Below, piece by piece: positions 23,491-35,100 of a stretch of 64,000 nt of DNA; position 1 is the first letter of the stretch; the number at the start of each line of letters is the position of its first letter. The stretch comes from Sinonovacula constricta (taxonomy: Eukaryota > Mollusca > Bivalvia > Cardiida > Solecurtidae). The stretch covers positions 53,025,908 through 53,089,907 of the forward strand of contig CM017558.1 of the NCBI GenBank assembly GCA_007844125.1, written 5' to 3'. The notes beneath the pieces are model-generated. The model was not told where the DNA came from and made no database searches. It saw nothing but the letters and a program-made list of their open reading frames with translations. Position numbers and translations under genes: made by a program.

Positions 23491-25337
23491 ATTATGGATT
23501 TAATGGTTAAACGTTTCACTTTCTGATTGGCTGGAGCCTACTGGTTTAGGGCAGTCATTTGGTTATTTTTTGGTTGTAGATGGGATAGTAAATGTTCTTA
23601 AGCTTTGATTCTTTGCCAGTATGTAGAGATTATCCTTATCAGATTGTCTCTCATTGCTCAAGTCTATTCTACAGTTATGTTTCCCTGCATATCATGGATA
23701 CTTCCTTAACTGATGGTCAAGTCTGTTACCTAAACTGATTTATCCCATCAATGTATAAACATAGAGTGAACTATTCACATACTGAATACAAAAATACCCA
23801 TGATTTTTGTTTGTCGTGCAGTTTGTGGGCAGTAGACCTAGTTATTGTTAGGGTTATTTCATAACCTCTTAAGCATTTATAAGCCAAATGCATGGGAGCA
23901 CAGCTGCTTAATGAGGAAGGGTACAACTGATAAACCACCAGTGTGTGGCCTACTTTATTGACTAATCAGATGTTGGTATTTTATGTTAATGAAGAAACAC
24001 CTAACTTACCACAAAGAGCTCAAACTTTGGACTCTGCAGAAAATACTTGCAACTGTTTGGGTGAAAAAAAAGGGCAAATACTCGGGTATCAATCGAATAT
24101 TGTCAACAGAAGAAAGGAGGAGCTTGCACATTTAAGAACTGTCCTTTGTGTAGACATCCTAAGGACACATATAAACTATACAACTGTGGCCTTCGATCAA
24201 TCAAATGGGATGACATGGGGTTTTTTTAAGTCTTAAAATGATTTATAAATCTATTAATTTGGTCTTAAAATGATGTATTCTTGCTTCTATTCTCTTTTGC
24301 CGTTCAAACCTCTGTTTGTATTTATAATAATTAGGGGAAATCACATAATAGGATAAATCCAAGTTTTATCTTCAACCATGAATGGCCTTTCGGTCAAGTT
24401 TGTTAAATCTTACTCTTAAAAAGGAATGTTGCTTTTGTATTGTTTTACACACATTATTGTATGTAATTAATTATCTTGGAAGAAGATGCTCAGATATTGA
24501 CTTTCTTTCTTGTCTTTGTACCCATTTATGTCAATATGAAGACAGTGATAAAATTAACAAAATTGACCATTTTATGTTTTTTTTCTGTAAAGGTGCCGCT
24601 TGTGTTGTATTTATAGAAAAACAACCTTTCATTTGATTTTAATCCTTGTGACCAATTTTTAGATTTTATTAATTTTGCAAAATTCAGTGTTCCAATTTTT
24701 TAATCTTAAAGAGCCTTCTTGATAAGTAATTTAAGAACGAAAGCATAAGAGCTATCGCATAAATATGTGGGTCTGCAGCTGTGGTAAATATTTACATCTA
24801 ATTTATAAAATGCATTCAATTCTGTTGAAAAGATGCGGGATGGAGATTGTGAAAATAGTGCATAGCAATGCTATATATAAATATAAAAACATTCTTTTAT
24901 CGCAATTAAATACCAGCTATATTAATGAAGGGTAAGTGATCCTTAATCTTGAATACTGGTTACATATCTTTCTTAGATTGTCCCTTTCAAAATTAAATGT
25001 CTACACTTTAGAAGTATTCCAGTATCCATCCAATATAAGAAAGCCATTAATTATAGAACAAACCATCTTTAAACATATATCTGCATATAAATTATTTATT
25101 TTTTTTAAATGTACTGGCTTGGAAAGAAGCTTTTTTTCCAGCGGTTTTAATCAAGCTCAAAATTTAGTAAGCCCTTTTAAAATTAATTATATGAAAGTAA
25201 ACCTATACATAAGTTCCTTTTCATATCTCGTACAAAAATCACAATTTGGTATGTCACCATCTCAAATGTTTATTTTGCTATAACACATGTTTCTTAATTT
25301 TACACCAATCATTGAAAAAGGTCAGCTCACCATCCTT
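23491..25337. other. intergenic stretch, nothing recognisable
   Basis: Between MCTS1 and NT5DC1. Open frames up to 115 codons lack coding character, and I see no tandem repeat or terminal inverted repeat. It may be decayed repeat sequence. Confidence 0.35.
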
Positions 25338-25590
25338 ACTTTATTGGGTTTATCACCCCACCAACAGTATTTCAGTTATCTGTAGACAGTGTCCACTTGA
25401 AACAGATATAGTGCTGCCTTTACTGTATAGCATGCCATGAACACATGGTATGATACCACACCCAGTCACATTGTCTTGACACCAGCCCAACCACTCGGGG
25501 AACTACCCTTATAATTATTTTCTTGAGCATTAGCTAGGGAGCTATACCACAACTCTTTTTACTGATTTTAAAATGTTGTGGTCTGGTAGG
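25338..25590 (-). repeat. tRNA-derived SINE (family A), 5'-truncated, minus strand
   Basis: The plus strand reads the inverted tail (TTTATTGGGTTTATCACCCC, ACCAACAGTATTTCAGTTAT) and then a body shared with the fuller copy at 32243 (GATATAGTGCTGCC, GATACCACACCCAG, GACACCAG). It lacks the tRNA head present there. Confidence 0.75.
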
Positions 25591-26094
25591 CAAGTGATGT
25601 GGCGATCAGATGGGTCATTCACTCTTCAGATGGGTTTGATGGATGCCATTTGTGATGTCAGGTCCCTATTTAAGTTAATTAAGGGTTGTCATGAAGGGGT
25701 GGCATGTTGCATAATTAGGATAAAAAGGATTGGATTATATTTAAATTTGTGCTCAAATAAATTTAATTTAGCCATGAAATCAAAAGTAAAGCAACACCAT
25801 CAATAAACAAGCCAAATGTAAAAGAACAAATCTGTGGTAAATAAGGAAATATGACAAAAGTTCTATGAGCATTGCAACATATACCAAAATTTGAAAAGGC
25901 AAAGGATAAAGATTTTCATATGCAAGCCAAATTTAAAAGTAAGAACAAATCTGTGATGGGTCATTAAACAAAAAGAATACACCCAACAGTTACCACCCTT
26001 TAACGGTCAGTCATCAAAAGAGACTATCTGGGGTTCTTAAATTAGTTTTACAGTTCTAACCTTGCAATACCTGAAATGTTTCTCCACTTTCATT

Positions 26095-26985
26095 GCAAAC
26101 AATAACTAAAACTCCGAGAGTCGGATGTGTCGCCTGACAAAAATTTTGTTAGTCGACATAAAAGATGTAATTAGTTTTTTGTTGTACAGATATTAGCAAT
26201 GTATTTGGACAAAATTCACATATAAAATAACCTTTTAATTGTCTCATTGCAAAAACATGCACAAGTTATGCCCTTCGCAAGAAATGCACTAAAAATCAAT
26301 CAAAGGGGAATAACTAAAAAACAGAAGAAAGTAGAGTTACCATTCTTGTGCACTGCACTTTGAGTCATTGCCAGAAACATGCATACCAAGTTTGGAGTCA
26401 TTTGGACCTACAGTGACAAAGATACACTCCGGACAAGAAATGCTCTATAAAAATCAATCAAAGGGGAATAATTAAAAAACGGAACAAGGTAGAGTTACGG
26501 TTCTTGTGTGCTGCACTTCGAGTCATTGCCAGAAACATGCATACCAAGTTTGGAGTCATTTGGACCTACGGTGACAAAGTTAGGCTCTGGACAAGAAATG
26601 CTCTTTAAAATCAAAAGGGAATAACTAAAAAACAGAAGAAGGTAGAGTTACCATTCTTGTGCACTGCACTTTGAGTCATTGCCAGAAACATGCATACCAA
26701 GTTTGGAGTCATTTGGACCTACAGTGACAAAGATACACTCCGGACAAGAAATGCTCTATAAAAATCAAAGGGGAATAATTAAAAAACAGAAGAATGTAGA
26801 ATTACAGTTCTTGTGTGCTGCACTTCGAGTCATTGCCAAAAACATGCATACCAAGTTAGCAGTCATTTGGACCTACAGTGGCAAAGTTAGGCTCTGGACA
26901 AGAAATGCTCTTTAAAATCAATCAAAGGGGAATAACTAAATACAGAAGAAGGTAGAGTTACCATTCTTGTGCAGATGACACAAAA
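26095..26985 (+). repeat. dispersed element with ~155 bp tandem core, copy 1
   Basis: The head reads CTCCGAGAGTCGGATGTGTC and GCCTGACAAAAATTTTG. The core has four copies of a ~155 bp unit (GCATACC at 26381, 26539, 26692 and 26846; the last diverged). Each holds AGGGGAATAACTAAAAAACA, GGTAGAGTTACC and GTCATTGCCAGAAACATG. The tail is GATGACACAAAAAGC, a diverged complement of the head's GTGTCGCC. A second copy is at 31103. No protein is encoded. Confidence 0.8.
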
Positions 26986-26999
26986 AGCAAACAGATCTA

Positions 27000-28267
27000 T
27001 TTAAATAATAAAACTGTCCAAGTGCTGATGTTTTGTTACATAAGTTATGACGTCGTTTAAAAAAAGAGGAGTAACGTAATTGAAAAATAATATCCACATA
27101 GAAAAGGATTATGTTCCAGCAGACTCCCTTAAAGAAATACATTACAGTACATATACATTCTACATACACATATTCTAGATAGCCTATCATATTCACGGGT
27201 ATAGTCTGCATCATAAATGCAAGTTTTTTACAGATCTATGTGCAATGTTTTTAATTCACTCAACAAATATTTATAGGAAAAACTTATAGTATTGGCCCCT
27301 GCAATTTTATGGTGAGAATCTTGAAGAATGTAAAGAAAATGACAAGTTATTAAAAAGGAAAAGTAGTATAACTATATAATCTTCTAGGTAAAGCATGTGA
27401 CCATGACCAGACTCTTCAATATTTTGTGATCCAATTGACATCACTGTATTCATTTTGGAATAAAAGGATTTATTTTAAGTTGAAAAGAGTAATGAATGCT
27501 TAATTTTTAGTTGTAACTTTTTTATTTTAGGTCTCAAGTGACCTAGATATATGGATCTATTTTTATATTTTGGCACAACAAATATGTGAGTAAGACCAAC
27601 TTCTTTATTGGAGAAATAAAGTATTGAAGAAATTAACTATTCTACTATTGATATACTCCTACTCTTCAAATAATTTATTGTTGATAATGACTTGCTTTTT
27701 GCTATATATGTTGCATTTTTTAAATTTTGAAAAATTTAAATATTTAAAATTGAAATATTTTTTTTATTCGAAAATTTATTAAATTATAGTGTTAGAAGAG
27801 CAGAATGACTCAGCTGAAGGGTCACTTTGTTTCACTGCTGCTATGCCACGTTGCACAATGGTAAGTGTAGAATATCCAGTTTTTGAGAAAATGTCCTGGT
27901 ACTGTGCAATAATGTTTTCATTTTTTAAAAGTAAAAACATTTTAAACCCATATTCTGCCAACTGTGAACAACTGAACTTGGCTGTTTTTAAATTTTCAAA
28001 CTGGGAAATATTTTACATGATGTCAGTTGATGATGTAAATTTTATTTAAGAAGCACAAAATTGCTTGATACAACATATATATTTTCATTGAGCAGTAGTT
28101 AGGTGGTCAGAAATTGGTTTTGAAAGAATTTTTTGACTTTGTAATGAGAAAGTTGCACATTTTTTAGAACTTTATTTATGATAGGCAACCAAACAGTGGA
28201 AAATAAAACACACAAAAAAAGAGTTAAAATAAATAGCAACTAGGTATGCACCCATGACAATATGATA
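27000..28267. other. intergenic stretch with one possible exon
   Basis: Mostly AT-rich with no gene. A segment at about 27789-27860 on the plus strand lies between an acceptor-like TTAAATTATAG and a strong donor ATG-GTAAGT, and is open in a frame reading LEEQNDSAEGSLCFT. I have no second exon to join it to, so it is not called a gene. Confidence 0.3.
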
Positions 28268-28325
28268 ATGTTTATGGGTTTATAGTCCCACCAGCAGTAT
28301 TTTAGTTATCCGGAGAAGGAAATCA
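28268..28325 (-). repeat. SINE tail fragment (family A), minus strand
   Basis: The plus strand reads GGGTTTATAGTCCCACCAGC and AGTATTTTAGTTATCCGGAG, the complement of the family A tail. The body is missing. Confidence 0.6.
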
Positions 28326-28504
28326 GATTTTTTATAATCTCGATGCAAGAGTATTCTATAAATCATTCTTTCTTTCCTTTTCTCTTAATTGTCATGAAAT
28401 GCATCTTACTAAGGCTAACACTCCTACCAATTTATGCAATTAAAATGAGCTGTTTTTGTAGACTGCACCAAATTACATGGATGCTGGCCAGAAAAATTAT
28501 ACTG

Positions 28505-28660
28505 GAAGCTGGCTGATCTGGAACTACACCACTTGCTTATGCCTTATCAATTTGTGCTTAGAAGGCTAATGGAAGTGCACGATTTAGAGCTTAGGACTTA
28601 GGTAATGAAGGGCCTGGGTTCAACCCCAGGCCATGGAATAAGTCTTCGTGTGTCTATATT
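28505..28660 (+). repeat. dispersed motif plus tRNA-like SINE head
   Basis: Begins with GCTGATCTGGAACTACACCA, also seen near 3148 and 59408. At 28616-28627 there is a B-box-like GGGTTCAACCCC preceded by a tRNA-like stretch. It is probably a decayed SINE rather than a tRNA gene, since the acceptor-stem halves do not pair. Confidence 0.4.
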
Positions 28661-29292
28661 TGGTAACATTATATTTTCAAAGTTTACTCTACTGAGCTTT
28701 GTTTGAGTAACAGAAAAATATATATGACCATTGACCCTCTAAGTGATTTTCTGTGTTTATTTGGAATATGACTAACCTGCCACTTTGCATCGATGCCCAA
28801 AATAAATGAGTTTGGAAATGCATGACATCTTTTGTTACGACATTGTCTTCACTTGTCCACAGTTGATTTTATGGAATAATTACCATATATAACAACTATT
28901 GATGAAATGTACAACAAAATTATCAGGTTATTGTTTGCCAAAGTTAGTTTTATCAAAATGTTCCCACTTGTGAAATCCTAATGTCATTTTCTCACAAGTG
29001 GCACTGCCAATATCCTTAGACATTTCAATAAATATGTCAGCCACTGCATTGCATCTGGTGGAATTAATGACACTCAGATGAAAGTGTAAAATGTTTTTAT
29101 GAACATAAAATAGTTAAGTTGGCAGTACATATATTGATAGAGGTACATGCCCCTAGTTAACATTTAATTCTTAGTAACAGATCCATGGCAAGATGACCCA
29201 ATGTCAGAATAAACTACAAAAAATAGTTTTGAGCCTGAGACCATTAATGCCCACTTGGAATCTAAATTGCAACGTAAATATTATATGGTATG

Positions 29293-30530
29293 ACAACATT
29301 TGGTGACAGCAATCTAAATGCAATGATATGTTATCACAAGGTTTGATGACAGCAATATAAATATAACGATCTATTAACAGTGTTTGGTAACTGCAATCTA
29401 AATGTTATGATATGTTAATGTTATGATCGGTTATTACAAGGTTTTAAGACTGCAATGTAAGTGTTATATGTTATTACAAGGTTTTAAGACAGAAATCTAA
29501 ATGTTATGACATGTTATCACAAGGTTTGGTGACAGCAATCTAAATGTTATGACATGTTATCACAAGGTTTTAAGACTGCAATCTAAATGTTATGACATGT
29601 TATCACAAGGTTTTAAGACTGCAATCTAAATGTTACATGTTATTACAAGGTTTTAAGACTGCAATCTAAATGTTATAATGTTAACACAAGGTTTGGTGAC
29701 AGCAATCTAAATGTTATGACATGTTATCACAAGGTTTGGTGACAGCAATCTAAATGTTATGACATGTTATCACAAGATTTGGTGACAGCAATCTAAATGT
29801 TATGACATGTTATCACAAGGTTTGGTGACAGCAATCTAAATGTTATGACATGTTACCATAAGGTTTGGTGACAGCAATCTAAATGTTATGACATGTTATC
29901 ACAAGGTTTGGTGACAGCAATCTAAATGTTATGACATGTTATCACAAGGTTTGGTGACAGCAATCTAAATGTTATAACATGTTATCACAAGGTTTGGTGA
30001 CAGCAATCTAAATGTTATGACATGTTATCACAAGGTTTGGTGACAACAATCTAAATGTTATTATCTTTTATCACAAGGTTTGGTGACAGCAATCTAAATG
30101 TTATGACATGTTATCACAAGGTTTGGTGACAGCAATCTAAATGTTATAACATGTTATCACAAGGTTTGGTGACACCAATCTAAATGTTATGACATGTTAT
30201 CACAAGGTTTGGTGACAGCAATCTAAATGTTATGACATGTTATAACAAGGTTTTAAGACAGCAGTCTTAATGTTATAATGTTAACACAAGGTTTGGTGAC
30301 AGCAATCTAAATGTTATTTTCTGTTATCACAAAGTTTGGTGACAGCAATCTAAATGTTATTTTCTGTTATCACAAGGTTTGGTGACTGCAATCTAAATGT
30401 TATTTTCTGTTAACACAAGGTATGGTGACAGCAATCTAAGTGTATGATATTTTATTTACAAGGTTTTAAGACAGCAATGTTTATGTTATAATCTGTTATC
30501 AAATGGATGTATGACAGCACTCTTAATGTT
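29293..30530. repeat. 43 bp minisatellite, about 28 copies
   Basis: Unit 43 bp: TTATCACAAGGTTTGGTGAC then AGCAATCTAAATGTTATGAC and ATG (same phrase at 29881 and 29924). Edge copies at both ends are more diverged, with GGTTTTAAGACTGC variants. 43 is not a multiple of three and the array carries no long open frame. It lies between MCTS1 and NT5DC1. Confidence 0.93.
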
Positions 30531-31102
30531 GACAAATTAAAAAACAGTGGTTGCCAAGTACCTCACATACTGTTTACAATACAGTAAACACAAAAACTGG
30601 TTTATAGATACAAATAACTGCCAAAACAATAATCCTGCAATACTAAAAAAAGACAAGTTTGTTTAAAATGTCAATTAACAATTTTTAAACAAGTCAAATA
30701 CTGCCATATAAACATCTAAATAACCACATACTGTTTTTTTAAGGACCCGTTCAAACAATACACTGAGCAAACCATGTACTATGAACATGTGATTAAACAA
30801 TGATTGAAGAATGACACTTAATGACAATTGGTAAAAAAAAGCCAATTTTTAACACAATCTTAATAATAAGTTTAGTGTGCATAACTACAAAACAAGCTGA
30901 AAATGGACACTGAAAAGTTCTAACTAACTGAAACTTAAGACATATATAAGAACCAGATGTATGGACTTTATGTGGGATATTTAGATGTGTGCAAAACCAT
31001 TAAAACAACCACTAACAATTGCTATCCCTTTGGACTGTTAGTCAAAAACCTGCATCACTTTCATGAGGACAATTTGTAATAATGGTTCTTTACAAATAAA
31101 CT
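30531..31102. other. intergenic stretch, nothing recognisable
   Basis: AT-rich, with no coding frame or repeat boundary that I can see. Confidence 0.4.
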
Positions 31103-31735
31103 AGAACTTCTGCGAGTCGGATGTGTTGCCTGACGAAAATTTTGTTAGTCGACATAAAAAATGTTAATTAGTTTTTTGTTGTACAGATATAAGCAATGTA
31201 TTTGCACAAAATTCACATATAAAATAACCTTTTAATTGTCTCATTGCAAAAAACATGCACAACAAGTTATGCCCTTTGCAAGAAATGTACTAAAAATCAA
31301 TCAAAGCAGAATAACTAAAAACGGAAGAAGGTAGAGTTACCGTTCTTGTGCACTGCACTCTGAGTCATTGCCGGAAACATGCATACCAAGTTTGGAGTCA
31401 TTTGAACCTACGGTGACAAAGTTACACTCAAGACAAGAAATACTCTATAAAAATCTATCAAAGGGGAATAATTAAAAAACGGAACAAGGTAGAGTTACAG
31501 TTCTTGTGCGCTGCAATTTGAGTCATTGCCAGAAACATGCATACCAAGTTTGGAGTCATTTGGACCTAAGGTGACAAAGTTAGGCTCCGGACAAGAACTG
31601 CTCTATAAAATCAGTCAAAGGGGAATAACTAAAAAACAGAAGAAGGTTGAGTTACCTGTTCTTGTGCACTGCACTTTGAATCTTTGCCAGAAACATGCAT
31701 ACCAAGTTTGGAGTCATTTAGGCGACACAAAAACT
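31103..31735 (+). repeat. dispersed element with ~159 bp tandem core, copy 2
   Basis: Same head (GCGAGTCGGATGTGTTGCCT, GACGAAAATTTTGTTAGTCG) and same core unit as the copy at 26095, with GCATACC at 31380, 31539 and 31698. The tail AGGCGACACAAAAAC is the complement of the GTGTCGCCT in the other copy's head, so the element appears bounded by a short inverted repeat. It lies about 340 bp past the NT5DC1 stop codon. Confidence 0.8.
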
Positions 31736-31902
31736 ATAATAACAATATTGCATTAACACAAATACCAAAATACAAAATATTTGTAAAACAACAGTTAAAA
31801 AAAATACACGATTGTATGAAAGTTTAGTAAAAAAAGGCAAACAGGCATAAATGTGGATTAATTTAACAATAAGAATGTAAGATTATCACAGTGAAAAAAG
31901 CA

Positions 31903-31908
31903 TTTAAT
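31903..31908 (-). promoter_or_regulatory. possible NT5DC1 polyadenylation signal
   Basis: An ATTAAA on the minus strand about 165 bp past the stop codon. It is the nearest acceptable hexamer I see, but it is a variant and the surroundings are AT-rich. Confidence 0.25.
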
Positions 31909-32072
31909 ATATTCTACAAGAAGGAAATTAAGAGCCTATTAAACCTAACAAACATACCATTCTCAAAAGCATGACATTAATCAAGCAACAAATCAGGAAG
32001 CAAGTTCTTTCATTGAAATCTAAGACATTTGACCATATCAATACTTGGTTGGTATTCACAGAACCCAGTTAT

Positions 32073-32185
32073 TCAGTAATTGGGCACATATTGTAGAAGT
32101 GGCTTTGGTTTTGCCGGGGAGAAACCATCAGTGTTGCCATCATCAGAGTGGTCAAATCTTGGGAATTTGTGGTCCAGAGGAAGGC
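32073..32185 (-). CDS. NT5DC1: NT5DC1 coding exon 12 and stop
   Basis: Acceptor TCCTTACAG. It encodes GLPLDHKFPRFDHSDDGN and ends LLQYVPNY then TGA. GLPLDHKFPRF matches LPLDYKFTRF of human, confirming the terminal exon. Confidence 0.94.
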
Positions 32186-35100
32186 CTGTAAGGAGGAACA
32201 GAAACACTATTGTAACAATGGGGGGGGGAGCACTTTTGTTGTTTGTTTATTGGATTAATCGTCCCACCAACAGTATTTCAGTTATCTTGAGACGGTAGTC
32301 CACTTGAAGCAGATATAGTGCTGCCTTCACTGTGTATAGCATGACGTGAACACCTGGCATGATACCACACCCAGCCACATTATCCTGACACCAGGCCAGC
32401 CAGTCATGGAACTACCCTTATATCTGCTTGAGCATTAGAAAAGAAGCTATGCCACTACCATTTTTAATGACTTTGGAATGTCGCGGCCTGGGATCGAACC
32501 CGGAGCCTCCCGTACCTGGAGCTGAAGCTCTTTGATTGTGCTACCAGGTCCAGTAGTGGACTTTTGAGATCAATCTGATGCTTGAAACATGCAGCTGTTT
32601 CAATTATGAATGTAAGAGAAAAGGACATATGTAATTAGTTTGCTTCTTTTGGCTGCTTTTCACCAAAAGACTTAGAACCTGTTTAAAGTCAATACAACTT
32701 CTTCCCTACCTTAAGTGTGTTCCAAGAAAAGACCTACAGCCTGAGTAAGGCTAAAAATATATCATATTTGAAAATCCAATCATTTTTTATATGTATAAAG
32801 AATTTATCACTTTATAGTCCTATGATTTTGAGGAAACTGGCCCTTGCCATTATCTCTTACAAGGCAAATGCTCTACAAACTTTGATTAGTGAGGTGTGTA
32901 GCAGTATACAACATTCATGGTCTAATGGTTCGGACCTTGAATATCAGATCAAAATACATTTGCACACCTCAGCCCCTCACTGCGTGGGTTTGAGTCAAGG
33001 CAAGAACTTTCATTTTGGGAGGTTTTCCAGGTAACCTGCATTGTACCGGTGGTTCTAACCAGACATGGTGTCTTCCTCCACCAATTATTAGCTAGAATCT
33101 GCCAATATGACAACAAATGTCAGTGTGCTAAAAATTTAGATGAATTTTCATATGCATGTACTCTGAATGAAAGGGTTAAACATTTTTTTTGTACATACAA
33201 GATAAGAAAGTATTTCAACTATATCCTGCAATCAACAATTACATAGTATACCTGCTATATACTCTATGCTTGGAATGGCTATATCTGTGTATTTGGTGAT
33301 CAGTTCCCCGAAGAAGGTGTTCATGTGCCTGTCGTGGTCAGAGTCCTCCTCAGGATGGTAGAAGAATGACCCCCATGTCTTAGATAGGATGAATGCTTCC
33401 TCTTCTGGGTCAACATCAAGGTTCACCTTAAAACAACACAATGATGTTAATTATGGTAATGTCTAGCCATTGTTGCAAGAGGAAAACTTCATACAATGTT
33501 GTAACAACCAGCACACTTCAGTTCAGCTAAAAGACCTCCACACATTGAGGGTCTGGCCCTGAACAGGACTCAAACCCTCCCGCTGAAATAATATGAGTGG
33601 ATCCTTTTAACTGCTTATCCACATGTGCTTCAAGTCTTCTAGCCTTCAGTATAAATACTCCTAACAATATGTAAGTAGAATCAAGCCTCAGAGTTCAAAA
33701 TAATGAATCATGCTCAAAATACAGCTACGATATGTGAATGCATTTACCTAAAATAAGACAAAATAAATAATAAATCAAGCTCATGACTTAGCTACGATAT
33801 GTGAATGCTTTTATATACCAAAAGACACCATCAAATAATTTTTTTTTATGTACACTGGATAAACAAGGACATGAGAGTAACTTCTACAGTACAAGAGGGC
33901 CATGATGGCCCTTAATCGCTCACAGGCTTTAACCTACTAAATCCACATGACCCACTTCAAAACATATGTAAGTTTTCATACTGGCAAACATGCTGGCCAA
34001 GTTTGATCTTCATTAATTGGGCCATCAATGTGGCCTCTTAGGTGTTTTCACAAGGTTTTTCTAAAATGTGACCTAGTGACCTATGTTTTGACCCCACATG
34101 ACCCAATAATATACTCATCCAAGATTTGATACAGACAAACAATCTGATCAAGTTTGGTTAAGATGGGCTATGAATGTGGCCTCTAGTATGGTCACATGGT
34201 TTTTCTAAGATTTGACCTAGTGACCTACTTATTGACCCCATGGGACCCAGTTATGAACTCATCAAAGATTTCATGAAGGCAAACATTCTGATCAAGTTTG
34301 GTGAAGATTGGGCCATAAATGAGGCCTTAAGTGTGTTCACAAGTTTTTTTTTAAGATTTGACCTAGTGACCTACTTTCAGACCCCACGTGACCCAATAAT
34401 GAACTCATCCAAGATTTCATGCAGGAAAACATTCTGATCAAGTTTGGTGAAGATTGGGAAATAAATGGGGTCTCTAGTGTGTTCACAAACTTTTTCTAAA
34501 ATTTGACCTAGGGACCAACTTTTTAAACCCACATGACCCAGTTACGAACTCATCCAAGATTTCATGCAGACAAACATTCTGACCAAGTTTGGTGAAGATT
34601 GGGCTATAAATGTGGTCTCTAGTGTGTTCACAAGCTTTTGCTAAAAATTTGACATAGTGACCTCCTTTTGACCCCACGTGACCCAATAACGAACTCGCCC
34701 AAGATTTCATGTAGACAAACATTCTGACATATTTTGATGAAAATTGGCCTATAAATGTGGCCTCTAGTGGGTTCACAATCTATTGATAACATTTGACTTA
34801 GTGACCTACTTTTTGAACCCACATGACCCAGTTATGAGCTTATCCAAGATTTCATGCAGACAAACATTCTGACTAAGTTTGGTGAAGACTGGGCTATAAA
34901 TGTGGTCTCTAGTGTGTTCACAAGTTTTTCCTAAAATTTGACCTAGTGACCTATTTGTTGACCCAAGGTGACCCAATAAAGAACTCATCCAAGAATTCTG
35001 ACCAAGTTTGATGAAGATTGGATAAAAACTGTGGCCTCTAGTGTGTTCACAAGTTAAAATGTTGACACCTGACGAAGCAGTATCACAAAAGCTCCCCTTG

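Noticed and set aside
24382..25283. ORFs of 84-115 codons between the two conserved genes
   Set aside because: AT-driven composition, no splice context and no recognised motif.
29293..30530. CRISPR-like array
   Set aside because: Units follow each other directly with no unique spacers, and the genome is eukaryotic. The same holds for the other arrays.
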